A stretch of 46,518 nt of DNA from an uncultured Thermoguttaceae bacterium (GTDB lineage: Bacteria > Planctomycetota > Planctomycetia > Pirellulales > Thermoguttaceae), in contig CALFBP010000058.1 of NCBI GenBank assembly GCA_937951625.1, positions 1 to 46,518 on the forward strand. Reading direction: 5' to 3'. The position numbers were made by a program, and so were the translations under genes. This document shows positions 17,994-27,041 of the stretch, in pieces. The notes beneath the pieces were generated by a model, which did no database searches, was not told the origin of the DNA, and worked only from the letters and a program-made list of their open reading frames with translations. Every line of letters begins with the position of its first letter. The stretch's first letter is position 1.

Positions 17994-18566
17994 GTGAACG
18001 GGTTCGACTTCACCCTCCATGTCCGCCGTGTCTGCGAGGACATGGCGGCGCGTTTGCAGCCGTTGCACCACGTGGATGTCGCCCGGGTGCTCATCAGCTT
18101 CTCTCAAACGCGAAAGGCGGTTTCGCATGGGATGTATGCCTCGCTGACACCGTTGCGTTTTGCCGGTGGGGCGAGCGAAACGGTCCGGCGGGGGCGGCGT
18201 TGGCGCATGCCTCCCGTGAGGGATGCTGAAGGCCGCGAGATGCTCTACCTCCTCAATTTTTATCTGCCTCGATTTCTGAATTTGCCCTTGGAGGCCAAGC
18301 TGGCGACCATCGTCCACGAGCTGTGGCACATCAGCCCCCAGTTTGATGGCGATATCCGGCGGTTCCACGGACGTTGCTACGCCCATAGCGGCTCTCAACG
18401 ACGTTACGACGCCCATGCCAATGCCTTGGCCCAAAACTGGCTCGCCCTCGGCCCTCCCGAGATGCTGTACGAGTTTCTCCGCCACGATTTCCGAGAACTG
18501 GTTCGACGCCACGGCCGTGTTTTTGGACAACGTTTTCGCCGACCGAAGCTTGTCCCAGTGGCCTAA
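17994..18566 (+). CDS. Putative zinc metallopeptidase (HELWH)
   Basis: 190 residues from the GTG at 17994. The clear feature is HELWH at about 108-112, a HExxH zinc site, followed by SPQFDGD and then by YAHS and further His residues near 131 and 141 that could supply the third ligand. No signal peptide or membrane segment, so it is probably cytoplasmic. It resembles the putative-metallopeptidase family found in phages and planctomycetes. The start is uncertain: a TTG at 17925 with AGGAG 8 bases upstream would add 23 residues. It lies 97 bases after rplQ and may be co-transcribed with it. Substrate unknown. Confidence 0.72.
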   Translation: MNGFDFTLHVRRVCEDMAARLQPLHHVDVARVLISFSQTRKAVSHGMYASLTPLRFAGGASETVRRGRRWRMPPVRDAEGREMLYLLNFYLPRFLNLPLEAKLATIVHELWHISPQFDGDIRRFHGRCYAHSGSQRRYDAHANALAQNWLALGPPEMLYEFLRHDFRELVRRHGRVFGQRFRRPKLVPVA

Positions 18567-18681
18567 AGCCACTAGAAGCAGCATCCTCAGCCCGTTTGAG
18601 CCACCGCGGGAAGACCGAGTGCAAGAGTGTCGCGGAAGAATTTGGCGATCCTCACAAAATCCCCATGCTACCCATTCTGCC

Positions 18682-18710
18682 TTGACATTTTTGGTCGGTC
18701 CATTTACGCT
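18682..18710 (+). promoter_or_regulatory. Possible promoter for the lipoprotein gene
   Basis: A perfect TTGACA at 18682-18687 followed, after 17 bases, by TACGCT at 18705-18710. The -35 is ideal and the -10 is weak. It sits about 100 bases before the lipoprotein start in the 245-base gap after the metallopeptidase-like gene. Confidence 0.45.
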
Positions 18711-18811
18711 CTTGCCCTCTTGTCTAGATTGGCGAAGCAACGGCTTGGTTGTCTTTTCCGCGCGTTCTAACTACCTGAGCTGAGCGTGGAGGCGATAGCA
18801 AGTCAGGTTGC

Positions 18812-19732
18812 GTGGTGGTGAAGCTTGGGGTTTCCCGAGGGCGTGCCTTGACCGGGTCGTTTGGCCGCACATGGTTGTGTCTGGCGTTTTGCCTGGCGGG
18901 CTTGCTTGGCTGCCGCAACTTCTTCGAGCCGGTGGGAAAATCGCCCCTCAAGCCGGCCCGCATGGGACCAGACAGCGTGGCACTGGACGTGTTTTTCGTC
19001 CGTTTTTCCGCCTGCGACGCCGAGGATACCGCGGCGCTTTGGGCGGAAGCCGATGAAATGCATCTGCCCGGCGATGCCCGCCAACGTCTGGCCCAGAACG
19101 GATTCCGCGTGGGCCTGCTGGGCGGCCAGGTGCCCATCAGCCTGTCGCGGTTGCTGGAACTCAAAGATAAACCGGCCCCCGGCTGTCGTTCCCTGGAGAC
19201 CCAAGTAACCAATTTGGAGCAAGAGCCACGGGTAGTGCGGCGGCACATGGAGGTACGGGCAGGGGTTCGCACCGAAATCATCGCCTCCGACGTCCACGAG
19301 GAATTGCCGGTGTTGCGTTGTGGGCCCGCAGGCGTGGAAGGGGAAACCTTTCAGTCCGCGCAGGCTGTGTTCGCCATGACGGTGGCCAACGAACAGGACG
19401 GTCGGGTCCGCGTGCGGTTGATCCCCGAGATTCACCACGGCGAAAGCAAGCTCCGCTACGTGAGCACGCAAGGCGTGATCCGCATTCAGTCGGGCCGGGC
19501 CAAGCGGGCCTTTGAAGACCTGGCCATGGAGGCCGTCTTGGCCCCCGGCCATATCCTCATCTTGAGTACGCTCCAGGAGCGGCCGGGCACGATGGGCTAT
19601 CGGTTTTTTACCGAAAATGTCGACGGCATCGTGGAATACAAGCTGCTGGTGTTGCGTCTGGCGCAAACTCAGCACGACGAACTCTTCCAGCCGGCCGACG
19701 TGATCCCGCTCGACGCCCTCGCCCACCCGTAG
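18812..19732 (+). CDS. Planctomycete-type lipoprotein, function unknown
   Basis: 306 residues from the GTG at 18812. A hydrophobic N terminus ends in a lipobox (LAGLLGC, lipidated Cys about residue 34), so it is expected to be a membrane-anchored lipoprotein. The rest is a mixed alpha/beta sequence without cysteines in a motif or any catalytic signature; segments such as GFRVGLLGGQVP and GSFDT-like strands suggest a folded extracytoplasmic domain. I recall similar proteins only from planctomycetes. Translation start is uncertain among three consecutive GTG codons. Confidence 0.75.
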   Translation: MVVKLGVSRGRALTGSFGRTWLCLAFCLAGLLGCRNFFEPVGKSPLKPARMGPDSVALDVFFVRFSACDAEDTAALWAEADEMHLPGDARQRLAQNGFRVGLLGGQVPISLSRLLELKDKPAPGCRSLETQVTNLEQEPRVVRRHMEVRAGVRTEIIASDVHEELPVLRCGPAGVEGETFQSAQAVFAMTVANEQDGRVRVRLIPEIHHGESKLRYVSTQGVIRIQSGRAKRAFEDLAMEAVLAPGHILILSTLQERPGTMGYRFFTENVDGIVEYKLLVLRLAQTQHDELFQPADVIPLDALAHP

Positions 19733-19989
19733 CCCGTTCGGCACTCCGCCGACGCCGGCCCAAGGTCGCCATCCGCAGGGTGACCTCACGCGCCGAAGCT
19801 CCAAAGCCAGTTATCCTTTTTCGTGGCTGCTGTTGCGGCAATCGACAACTTTTCCGCAAACGTTCCTCAAGCTCAGCTTGCTGGGTCGCTCCCGGCAATC
19901 GCGTTTTTTTTCGGGAAAGCTCGGCCCTTGGGAGTCGCTCGCCAGGTCCGCTCCGTGAATCGCTTCTTCAACCCCATTTCCCTGCTAGA

Positions 19990-20847
19990 ATGAGCCTCAT
20001 GCACGAAACACTTCACGATAGTCCGGATTCTGAGCGGGTTGTGACAACGGAGCCCAGCGCCACCGTGGAGGCGGTCGAGGCCACGTCCCGGGAGTATCTC
20101 GGCCGCTGGAACCGGTTGGTCAGCACCACCAACTGGGAGAAAGGCCGAATCATCTGCCAGTGGCGGCAAACGGTCTTGTCGACAGGCGCTCCGCCGGAGG
20201 CCGCCAGTGACGAGGCTTGGAGCCGCCGCGTAGGCAATGTCAGTCCGCAGCACGTGGGCCGCCTGCGTCGTGTGTTCCAACGCTTCGGAGAGATTTACGA
20301 GCAGTTCGAGGGGCTGTATTGGAGCCATTTCCTCGCCGCGCTCGATTGGCACGACGCCGAGATGTGGTTGGAAGGGGCCGTGCAGAGCGGTTGGTCGGTC
20401 GCCCGAATGCGTGCCGAACGCTGGCAGGCCCTCGGCGCCTTGCCGAGCGAGAAGCCCCGCGACGAAGACGTGGTGTCCGCTGAATCCGATGAAGATGCAG
20501 ACATCCAAGAGGAGGTCGAGTCGCGCGTGTCGGGGCCGTCGTTCCAAGAGGTGCGCGATCCCGAGCACGACATGCCCGAGACGGCACCGGGCGAAACGGA
20601 GGAGTCGACCCGCCCTGATGAAGCCGCGTCATGGGATGGCCCGCCGTGCGAACCGCGCTCAAGCCCGTTTCAAGACCTCCCTCAGCTCCCAGACGACCTG
20701 GCCGAGGCCTTCGAGAACTTCAAAGTAGCGATTCTCAATCATAAACTCGCCGGTTGGCGCCACGTATCGGCCGAGGCGGTGTTGGCCGCACTGGACGCCT
20801 TGAAGGAACTTGCCTCAGCGCCGCCGGACGAGGCGATGGCGCGTTGA
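19990..20847 (+). CDS. Conserved hypothetical protein with acidic linker
   Basis: 285 residues from the ATG at 19990; the frame is open to 19780 but the upstream part is not protein-like. Residues about 25-155 form a helical domain rich in Trp and Arg (for example WNRLVSTTNWEKGRIICQW and QHVGRLRRVFQRFGEIYEQF). An acidic, low-complexity linker follows at about 160-235, then a short helical C-terminal domain (LAEAFENFKVAILNHK). No catalytic motif. The layout resembles a protein-interaction or DNA-associated factor, but that is speculation. It is convergent with the glycosyltransferase pair; the stops are 28 bases apart. Confidence 0.7.
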   Translation: MSLMHETLHDSPDSERVVTTEPSATVEAVEATSREYLGRWNRLVSTTNWEKGRIICQWRQTVLSTGAPPEAASDEAWSRRVGNVSPQHVGRLRRVFQRFGEIYEQFEGLYWSHFLAALDWHDAEMWLEGAVQSGWSVARMRAERWQALGALPSEKPRDEDVVSAESDEDADIQEEVESRVSGPSFQEVRDPEHDMPETAPGETEESTRPDEAASWDGPPCEPRSSPFQDLPQLPDDLAEAFENFKVAILNHKLAGWRHVSAEAVLAALDALKELASAPPDEAMAR

Positions 20848-20874
20848 ATTGCACGGGAACCCCAGCAATCCTTT

Positions 20875-21993
20875 TTACGCGTGGTCCGGATCGTAGCCCG
20901 CCCAAAAGGATTGCTCTGGATTCTGATAGAGTTCGAGCATGCGCCGGGCGATTTTCAAGGGGTGATGCCAGCGGCGCACAAAGCCCAGGCCACGTCGGCC
21001 TAACTCGTGACGCAGCGCCCCGTCCTCCAAAAGCGCGGCCAAAACAGCGGCGAGCGAGTCGGGCGAGGCGCTCCGGATCGGCAATTCCTCGCGCATTGGC
21101 GGGGGTATGCGAGCCAAATCCTCTGCGTCGAGGTAAGCCACCACAGGCACACCGAGGGCCATCGCCTCGACGGCCAAGGCCCCGTACCAGCCAAGCCGAA
21201 GCTGATCCACGAGGATGTCCGCCTGGGCATAGACCTCCAAGGCCTCGGCCCGCGGCAAGCCCTCCACAAGCCGCAGCTCATGGGGATGCGTGGCTTGAAG
21301 GGCCGCGGAGGCAGCCAGAACGAATTCGGTCCCTTTAATGGATCGATTGGACGGGGCATGGACAATCAGCGGGAGCGTGCGGGAATGCTTGGGTGCGGGT
21401 TCGCCAATTTCCGTGGGTAGGGCCACGTAGGGCAAGAACTCGGCCGAAGGTACGTGGGCCAAAAGGTCGGGATTGAGGCAAAAGGCCTTGTCGGCCCAGC
21501 GAAGCAGACTCACGCACGAGCGACGGAGCCGGGCTTCGAGGGCCGCGTCGCAGCCGGGGATGTCGCAGACGCCGTCCTGACAAGGCGAGAACGGTCGGTG
21601 CTTCGTGTGGCTGCGGTAACGAACCTCGCAGCCCTGGAAGGTCACGAAGATCCGCTTGCCCAGGGCCTTCCAAAGCGGCAAATCGCCGTGGTCGAAGAAC
21701 CGGAACCGCCCCTCGAAACGCAGCAGACTCCGCCCGCTGTACAGGTGCAACACCTGAAAGTCGGCCACGTGCTTCAAGCCGTAGAAAAAGGGTTTTAGCG
21801 AGCGGTGGATCACACCCCTCCAACCCTCCGGCGGAGAAAAGACCTCGCTCGCGGCGGAAAACCTCGGCAGGGGTTCGAAATCGACCGACCAGCTTCGGCC
21901 TGCCACGCCGCCTTGCCGCCGGACCGCGTTTTCCGCCTCGGCCAGCGACGACGCTTGACTGCCGAAATTGAAGGGGGCATGAAGCACGTTCAT
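20875..21993 (-). CDS. Glycosyltransferase, GT4-like
   Basis: 372 residues, starting MNVLHAPFNFGSQASSLAEA at 21993. The frame extends further upstream but overlaps the preceding gene. The C-terminal half has the GT-B features of family 4: a QADILVDQLRLGWYGALAVEAMALGVPVVAY stretch containing the conserved Glu of the EAxxxGxPVV motif, and a hydrophobic N-terminal acceptor domain. Four cysteines occur close together around residues 155-180. It probably transfers a sugar from a nucleotide donor in the cytoplasm for a surface polysaccharide or glycolipid. Its ATG overlaps the stop of the next gene upstream by 4 bases, so the pair is coupled. Confidence 0.82.
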   Translation of the reverse strand: MNVLHAPFNFGSQASSLAEAENAVRRQGGVAGRSWSVDFEPLPRFSAASEVFSPPEGWRGVIHRSLKPFFYGLKHVADFQVLHLYSGRSLLRFEGRFRFFDHGDLPLWKALGKRIFVTFQGCEVRYRSHTKHRPFSPCQDGVCDIPGCDAALEARLRRSCVSLLRWADKAFCLNPDLLAHVPSAEFLPYVALPTEIGEPAPKHSRTLPLIVHAPSNRSIKGTEFVLAASAALQATHPHELRLVEGLPRAEALEVYAQADILVDQLRLGWYGALAVEAMALGVPVVAYLDAEDLARIPPPMREELPIRSASPDSLAAVLAALLEDGALRHELGRRGLGFVRRWHHPLKIARRMLELYQNPEQSFWAGYDPDHA

Positions 21994-23300
21994 CCTGATT
22001 CCCCGGAAGATGGAGGCGGATCGTCCGCTGCCTGCGAGAACTCCGCCAAGCCCGAGCCGGGAAGCAAGGCATTCAAGATCACGCCGCCCAAGACCCGTTC
22101 GAAATGCGGCTCCCAGCGATACCGATCGTTGCCTGAGCATGGAATCTCATGGTCCAATCGCCCGGCACGCCAAAGGCCGAACAGTTCGAGCAACTTCGTC
22201 GCTATGGCTTGGGGCTCAGCAGGGCAACAGACCCCAGCGGAGGTCTCCTCAAGCATACGGCTGACTTCATTCTCCTCAGCAATGGCGAGGATGGGCCGCT
22301 TCGCCGCCAAGTAATCGAACAACTTGCGGGGAATGACCGAGCGGAGTCCCCGCGGGGCGACGAGGAAAAGCATCGTCGCGCCCGCCGCCCAACGCATGGC
22401 CTCTTCGTAGGGACAGGGGGGGTGGGCCTCGACCACCTTGTTCAAAGGCGGCCGTTGCCATAAAGCCCGTTCCGTGTCGGTAAACGACCCGATAAGCACC
22501 AGCCGGAACCGCTCGGCAAATTGGCGGTCGGCCAGCAGGGCTTGCTGGAGCCCTTCAAAAAAGGGTTCGGGCGAGGACTCTGCCCACGATAGCGTGAAAC
22601 GCCCGGTGTAGACCATGCGGAATACTCCCTCGCCGAAAGCTCGCTGGCCTTTTTCCCAAGCGAAAAATCCGGTCGGGAGGACATGGATTCGGTCCTTGGC
22701 CGACGGGACGCGGTGGATGAAATACTCGGCGACCGGCCGGGTGTTCACGGTGATCCAGCTTGCAGCGCGGATTACGCCCTGTTCGAGCTGGCGGTCGAAC
22801 CATCCGCGAATCGGAAGCCGGATTTCCTCGCGGTGGGGCTCCAGCGTCCAGCCGTCGCGAAAATCGGCCAACCACGGCGTGCCCAAGGCGCGTTTCAAAC
22901 GCCATCCGATCCCATGGATGGACTCCGGCGGAGAACTGGTAATCACCAGGTCCCACGGCTCCCGCCGGGCTTGGCGGAGCGCCACGGCGGCGGCCTTCCA
23001 CGACCATCCCACGAACACATCTGGAATAAGCAACCATCGCCGAACCCAACGGCGAAACCTGTTCCTTGGTTTTGCCGCAACCGTTCCCATATCTGCTCCA
23101 TGCCCGCGGAGATACCGCGGCAGCGGCACGTACAGAACAGGGCTGCCACACAGCCCACGCTCGATCGGCTGATGCACCAGCAGCGTCACGTCGCATCCCC
23201 GATCCACCAGAAAGCGCTCGGTGATCCGGGCACGTTGCACTCCCGCCGAAATCTCTGGCGGATAATGAAAAGCGACAAGCAAAACGCGCAATCGCTGCAT
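21990..23300 (-). CDS. Glycosyltransferase, GT4-like
   Basis: 436 residues from the ATG at 23300 (MQRLRVLLVAFHYPPEISAG), a typical start for GT4 enzymes with an N-terminal Rossmann strand. The donor-binding half includes MVYTGRFTLSW, LVLIGSFTDTE and VIPRKLFDYLAAKRPILAI, in the place of the usual KxFEYMAxGxPVI motif. A frame extends to 23876 but the upstream part is repeat-rich non-coding DNA. No Shine-Dalgarno sequence is visible. First gene of a two-gene unit with the other glycosyltransferase. Confidence 0.84.
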   Translation of the reverse strand: MQRLRVLLVAFHYPPEISAGVQRARITERFLVDRGCDVTLLVHQPIERGLCGSPVLYVPLPRYLRGHGADMGTVAAKPRNRFRRWVRRWLLIPDVFVGWSWKAAAVALRQARREPWDLVITSSPPESIHGIGWRLKRALGTPWLADFRDGWTLEPHREEIRLPIRGWFDRQLEQGVIRAASWITVNTRPVAEYFIHRVPSAKDRIHVLPTGFFAWEKGQRAFGEGVFRMVYTGRFTLSWAESSPEPFFEGLQQALLADRQFAERFRLVLIGSFTDTERALWQRPPLNKVVEAHPPCPYEEAMRWAAGATMLFLVAPRGLRSVIPRKLFDYLAAKRPILAIAEENEVSRMLEETSAGVCCPAEPQAIATKLLELFGLWRAGRLDHEIPCSGNDRYRWEPHFERVLGGVILNALLPGSGLAEFSQAADDPPPSSGESG

Positions 23301-23324
23301 AGGAGCAAAATCAGACCACTGGGA

Positions 23325-23386
23325 CACGGCCTGGAAGGCCGTGCCACTAGTGAAAGGCCGTGCCACTACCAAAAGGCCGTGCCCCA
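23325..23386. repeat. Short tandem repeats with AAGGCCGTGCC core
   Basis: Three direct copies of AAGGCCGTGCC(ACTA) begin at 23335, 23354 and 23373, spaced 19 bases apart. The first copy also forms an 8-bp inverted repeat with CACGGCCT at 23325-23332 (3-base centre). It lies in the gap upstream of the glycosyltransferase pair and downstream of the CxxCH propeller gene. It looks like a dispersed palindromic element of the genome; it could act as a transcription end. Confidence 0.6.
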
Positions 23387-23458
23387 AGCCCAATGTACTG
23401 GCATCTTGCAGGCCATGCCAAGAGAAGAATCCCCAAGGGCCGGCCAGACCATGACCCG

Positions 23459-25018
23459 CTACTCGACAGGGCCGTCGTGGGCGACCCAGGCGGCCGGGGC
23501 GATGCCAGCGTCCGGCGCTGGCGTCAGGATCGCGTCGCGCAGCGCCTTCTCGGGAAACGCAACAGGGCCAGTGACAAGCTCCGGAATGTTGTACGTGTGC
23601 AAACAGGTGTCGTAGAAGGCGGGGTCTTGCTGCGGGAGCACGAAGGCCTTGTGATCTCGTCCCGCGCGGTCCAGATAGGCGATATAGGGCCGTGCCGTCA
23701 AGCCGTTGTCGCGGCGGCTGCTGAACACGATCCAACGCGAGTTGCTCGACCAGCAATGCCACGACTCGGAACGTCGACTGCTGGCCTTTTCCAGCCGCCG
23801 CCAGCTTCGGCCGGCCAGGTCCATCAGCCCCAGATCGCTGCTTTCCTGAAAGGCGGGAAACGGGCCGTAGTCGCACAGGCAGAACAAAAGGTAACGCCCG
23901 TCGGGCGACGCCCGAGGTTGCAACAAGCTCTTGCCCGTCGCGGCGGCCGACAGCAACACTTCCGGCTCGCCCCAGCGGTTGTCGTTGATGTCAAAGGCCG
24001 CCCGCACCAAGTCGTACTTCACTTCTTTGAAGTCCTTGAGGGGGTCGAAATCGGACTTCATCCAGCGGCGAGGCGTGCTGGAGAAAAACAGGTGCTTCCC
24101 GTCCGCCGACCAACTAGGGAAAATCTCCAGGCGGTCGGGATTGGCGATGGCCGGATGGGTGCTCACGTCGCCGGAACGAAAGTCGAGGATCGCCAGATCG
24201 GATTCTAGATCAACGACTTCGCGGGGCTCCGCTCCCGTGGCCCGCATGAACTGCCCAAACCAATTCACACTGAAAGCCGCCACCTCGCCGCTGGGATGCC
24301 ACGACGTGACGAACGCGGCCCGGGGCACCGCGTCGCTGCGGGTCTTGATCCGCTTGGCCTCGCCTTGGCGCACCAAGATCGGTCCCGCAGCGACTGATTC
24401 GTCGGGCCCTGGCCGAGTGTGAATCAGAAATGGCATCGGCTGGTTGTTTACAAAGCTGTGGCAATTCACGCAACCGCGTTGAAAGTCGCCGTTGAACAGA
24501 AGACATCGCTCCTCGAACGTCTCCAAGTGGCGTTGGTAGATGCCCAGGTATTTATAGTAGTCGAAAACCGCATCTAGCACCCGATATACCAAATAAGCAT
24601 CGATCTCCTCTTCCGCGACGTGCCACGAAAACTCGTCGAAATACCGCCAGGACCGCTCTTGGTCTTGGACAAAGGCCTCGACACGCAGGGGCTTGCCGCG
24701 ATTTTGCGCCAGGAGCGACTTCCAAGCCGCTAGCGGAAACCGGATGCGGCCATCGCGGCTGTGGACCTCCAGCGGCGTGCCTCGAGCGCCTTCCACACGG
24801 ACGTAATATCTGAGGCCCGGCTCCTCGATCACGAAGTTCAGCGGGGCGATGTTGGGCGGGATCACCAAATCGACATAATCAGGGCGAATCCGCGGCGGTC
24901 GCCCAAGCGGCAGGGATTCTTCCGCGGTCGACTCGCTCCCCAAACCCCGCCAGGCTGCCGTCCCAAAGAGCCCGCCAGCCAACAACACAAGGGCCATCGC
25001 AACACGACGCTTGCGCAC
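23459..25018 (-). CDS. Secreted beta-propeller protein with one c-type haem motif
   Basis: 519 residues from the GTG at 25018, which has GGGGAG upstream; ATG 25033 and GTG 25024 are alternatives. A signal peptide or membrane anchor covers about residues 3-24. A single haem c motif, CVNCH, is at about 183-187. The C-terminal half shows repeated TolB/PD40-like propeller strands (for example SWHPSGEVAAFSVNWFG, PSWSADGKHLFFSS, ASPDGRYLLFCL, WSSNSRWIVFSSRRD). It is probably periplasmic or membrane-attached. It overlaps the end of the DUF6057-like gene or starts just after it, so the two form an operon. Role unknown; I recall this pairing from Bacteroidetes. Confidence 0.8.
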   Translation of the reverse strand: MRKRRVAMALVLLAGGLFGTAAWRGLGSESTAEESLPLGRPPRIRPDYVDLVIPPNIAPLNFVIEEPGLRYYVRVEGARGTPLEVHSRDGRIRFPLAAWKSLLAQNRGKPLRVEAFVQDQERSWRYFDEFSWHVAEEEIDAYLVYRVLDAVFDYYKYLGIYQRHLETFEERCLLFNGDFQRGCVNCHSFVNNQPMPFLIHTRPGPDESVAAGPILVRQGEAKRIKTRSDAVPRAAFVTSWHPSGEVAAFSVNWFGQFMRATGAEPREVVDLESDLAILDFRSGDVSTHPAIANPDRLEIFPSWSADGKHLFFSSTPRRWMKSDFDPLKDFKEVKYDLVRAAFDINDNRWGEPEVLLSAAATGKSLLQPRASPDGRYLLFCLCDYGPFPAFQESSDLGLMDLAGRSWRRLEKASSRRSESWHCWSSNSRWIVFSSRRDNGLTARPYIAYLDRAGRDHKAFVLPQQDPAFYDTCLHTYNIPELVTGPVAFPEKALRDAILTPAPDAGIAPAAWVAHDGPVE

Positions 25019-25020
25019 GG

Positions 25021-26925
25021 TCACTCTCCCCATCGCCCATAATAATAGAAATCGAAATAGGACAATCCCAGCTCCTTGGCGATCCGCGCGGTTTCTTTGT
25101 CGTCCGCCTTTTTCGAGCCCAAGGCCGCGTCGAGCTGGCGGATCTTGCGAAGCGTGTCCTCGCTGATCGCGCAGCCATAAACCTGCATCGGGCCGTCGGC
25201 CATCTTTCGCCGTTCGTACACCCGGGCGTGGATCATGGCCGCCTCTTCGTAGAGCGGGGGAATGGCGGGGTACGAAAAATTCGCGGCCAAGGGCAAGAGC
25301 GCGACGGCTTCGGTTACCCTCGCGTCGATCAAATACCAGGCCATCAAAAACTCGAAGGCCATGCGATGGTGCGGGTTTTGCGCCAAGGCGCTGACGATCT
25401 GTTTGCGAGTCGACACCTTTCTGCCGGCAATGATCGGATTGGCGACGAATTCCGCGGTATGGTGAATGTCTTCCTCGACCAGCCGCAGGCGGCGCACGGC
25501 GTCGATTTCGGCATCGGCCGGGACATCCGCCGCCCCCTGGAGCCGCCTCAGCCAATCTTCCGCCCAGGCCCCAAAAACCCAATCGTCGCGAAGGACGTTC
25601 AGGAACGTTCGGGCCTGGTCTACCTCATCCTTGGCCAAGGCGATCCTCGTTAAGAGGCGGAGGCATTCCGCGGAAGGCCGCCGCACAAAGCTTTCATGCA
25701 CGTAATACTCGGCATCGTTCAATCGCCCCAAGTGGAAGTGGAAATCCCCCAGCTTCCGCAGGGCGAAGGCGTCGAGGTCCAGAAACAAAAGGGCGTTGGG
25801 ACCAGGGTGCGTGGCTACGACGACGGGACTTGCGAACTGGCGATAGGCGAACAAGTCATAGGGCAATCGCCCAACATGGTACAAGGCCATGTTCACGTCG
25901 TGGACCACGTGTTGCGAGTACCATTGGGGCGCGACGCGGCGCCCCAGTCGAAGCACCTGATCCCATTCCTCCCGGTCGGCGCTTGCGTGCAAGGCCAGGA
26001 CGGTTTGTACTTCCGGCCGCGCCGTGGCCCATCCGGCAAAGGCCGCCAGCGCTACAAACCCAGCAGTCAATGCGGTCCGCCGCAGCCATGCCTTGAATCC
26101 TTCTTCAGCCGCGCCAGGGCGATTTTCGTTTGACCCCAACGCGGCGGGCGTGCCTTGGCGGCGTCGGGCGGCACGGTCGGCTACCAGCGCGGCGATCAAG
26201 GGAAACGAAGCGTGCATGGCAAACGTCAATCGGTCCAGCGATCGCTCCGCCGCGAAGCTCGTAGTAATCGGGACATGAAGAAAAAACCAGTTGGGACGGA
26301 AAGCGTTCAGCGCGGCGTCGATCAAAAACCGGCCAGTGATTGCTCCCAAGACGCAGCCAACCTTCACCCCCCAATGGCCAGGGCGATACAGTTCGTAGAT
26401 CATGGCACACGCCACAAACACATAGAACGCCGCGCCTCCCACGTAATAGACCAAAGCACTCAGCCCGGCGAACACCACGATCCGCCATCGCACACACCGT
26501 TCCACGAACCCTACGTAGGCCACTGTGGCAATCATGGCAATTGCCGCGCCAAGACTGGTGGAAATCGGATACTCGTAACGGCCGTGGATTGCGATCAGGA
26601 CCAGGGCGGAAACCATCCACGCCCCGCCCCCTTGCGATGGCCAAAGAATCTTGAAAAATTCCCTCGTGGGAATCAGGATCAAGCAAGCGACAGCGGTCAG
26701 GATCAGGGTCCCGGGCCAACCCAAATGGCAGGCTTCGAGAACGGCTCTCGCCAGCCACTGGGTAAGGTCGCCTGGGGCCAGGAGGAAGTCGCGAAAGAAT
26801 CGGAGGTTCCAAAGGAAAAGCTCGCCCTGGACGAAGGCCAGCGAGCGGGGGTCCACCGCGACCTGCACCTGCCAAGCGAAGACGACGAGAAACAAGACCA
26901 GTTGCGCTGGAAACTGCCGAGCCAT
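25021..26925 (-). CDS. Multi-membrane protein, DUF6057-like
   Basis: 634 residues from the ATG at 26925 (an ATG at 26961 would add 12). About eight hydrophobic segments lie in the first 330 residues, then a soluble region of helical pairs resembling tetratricopeptide repeats (about 330-634). The stretch HDVNMALYHVGRLPYDLFAYRQ is the part I associate with the DUF6057 family. It probably sits in the inner membrane with a large repeat domain outside or inside. It is coupled to the haem-motif propeller gene; the two may form one complex. Function unknown. Confidence 0.78.
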   Translation of the reverse strand: MARQFPAQLVLFLVVFAWQVQVAVDPRSLAFVQGELFLWNLRFFRDFLLAPGDLTQWLARAVLEACHLGWPGTLILTAVACLILIPTREFFKILWPSQGGGAWMVSALVLIAIHGRYEYPISTSLGAAIAMIATVAYVGFVERCVRWRIVVFAGLSALVYYVGGAAFYVFVACAMIYELYRPGHWGVKVGCVLGAITGRFLIDAALNAFRPNWFFLHVPITTSFAAERSLDRLTFAMHASFPLIAALVADRAARRRQGTPAALGSNENRPGAAEEGFKAWLRRTALTAGFVALAAFAGWATARPEVQTVLALHASADREEWDQVLRLGRRVAPQWYSQHVVHDVNMALYHVGRLPYDLFAYRQFASPVVVATHPGPNALLFLDLDAFALRKLGDFHFHLGRLNDAEYYVHESFVRRPSAECLRLLTRIALAKDEVDQARTFLNVLRDDWVFGAWAEDWLRRLQGAADVPADAEIDAVRRLRLVEEDIHHTAEFVANPIIAGRKVSTRKQIVSALAQNPHHRMAFEFLMAWYLIDARVTEAVALLPLAANFSYPAIPPLYEEAAMIHARVYERRKMADGPMQVYGCAISEDTLRKIRQLDAALGSKKADDKETARIAKELGLSYFDFYYYGRWGE

Positions 26926-27041
26926 GCCTTCGATCCTAACGGGCCTGGGGCGGCGGGCCAAGCCCCTGTCGCCGTCCCGCCCTTGGCCAAGTAAGACACG
27001 AAGCCCGGCCTAGGAACGGTTACCGAGGATCGAATCCAACC

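Noticed and set aside
23301-23876. N-terminal extension of the second glycosyltransferase
   Set aside because: The extra 192 codons cross the tandem repeats and the propeller gene; the family start is the ATG at 23300.
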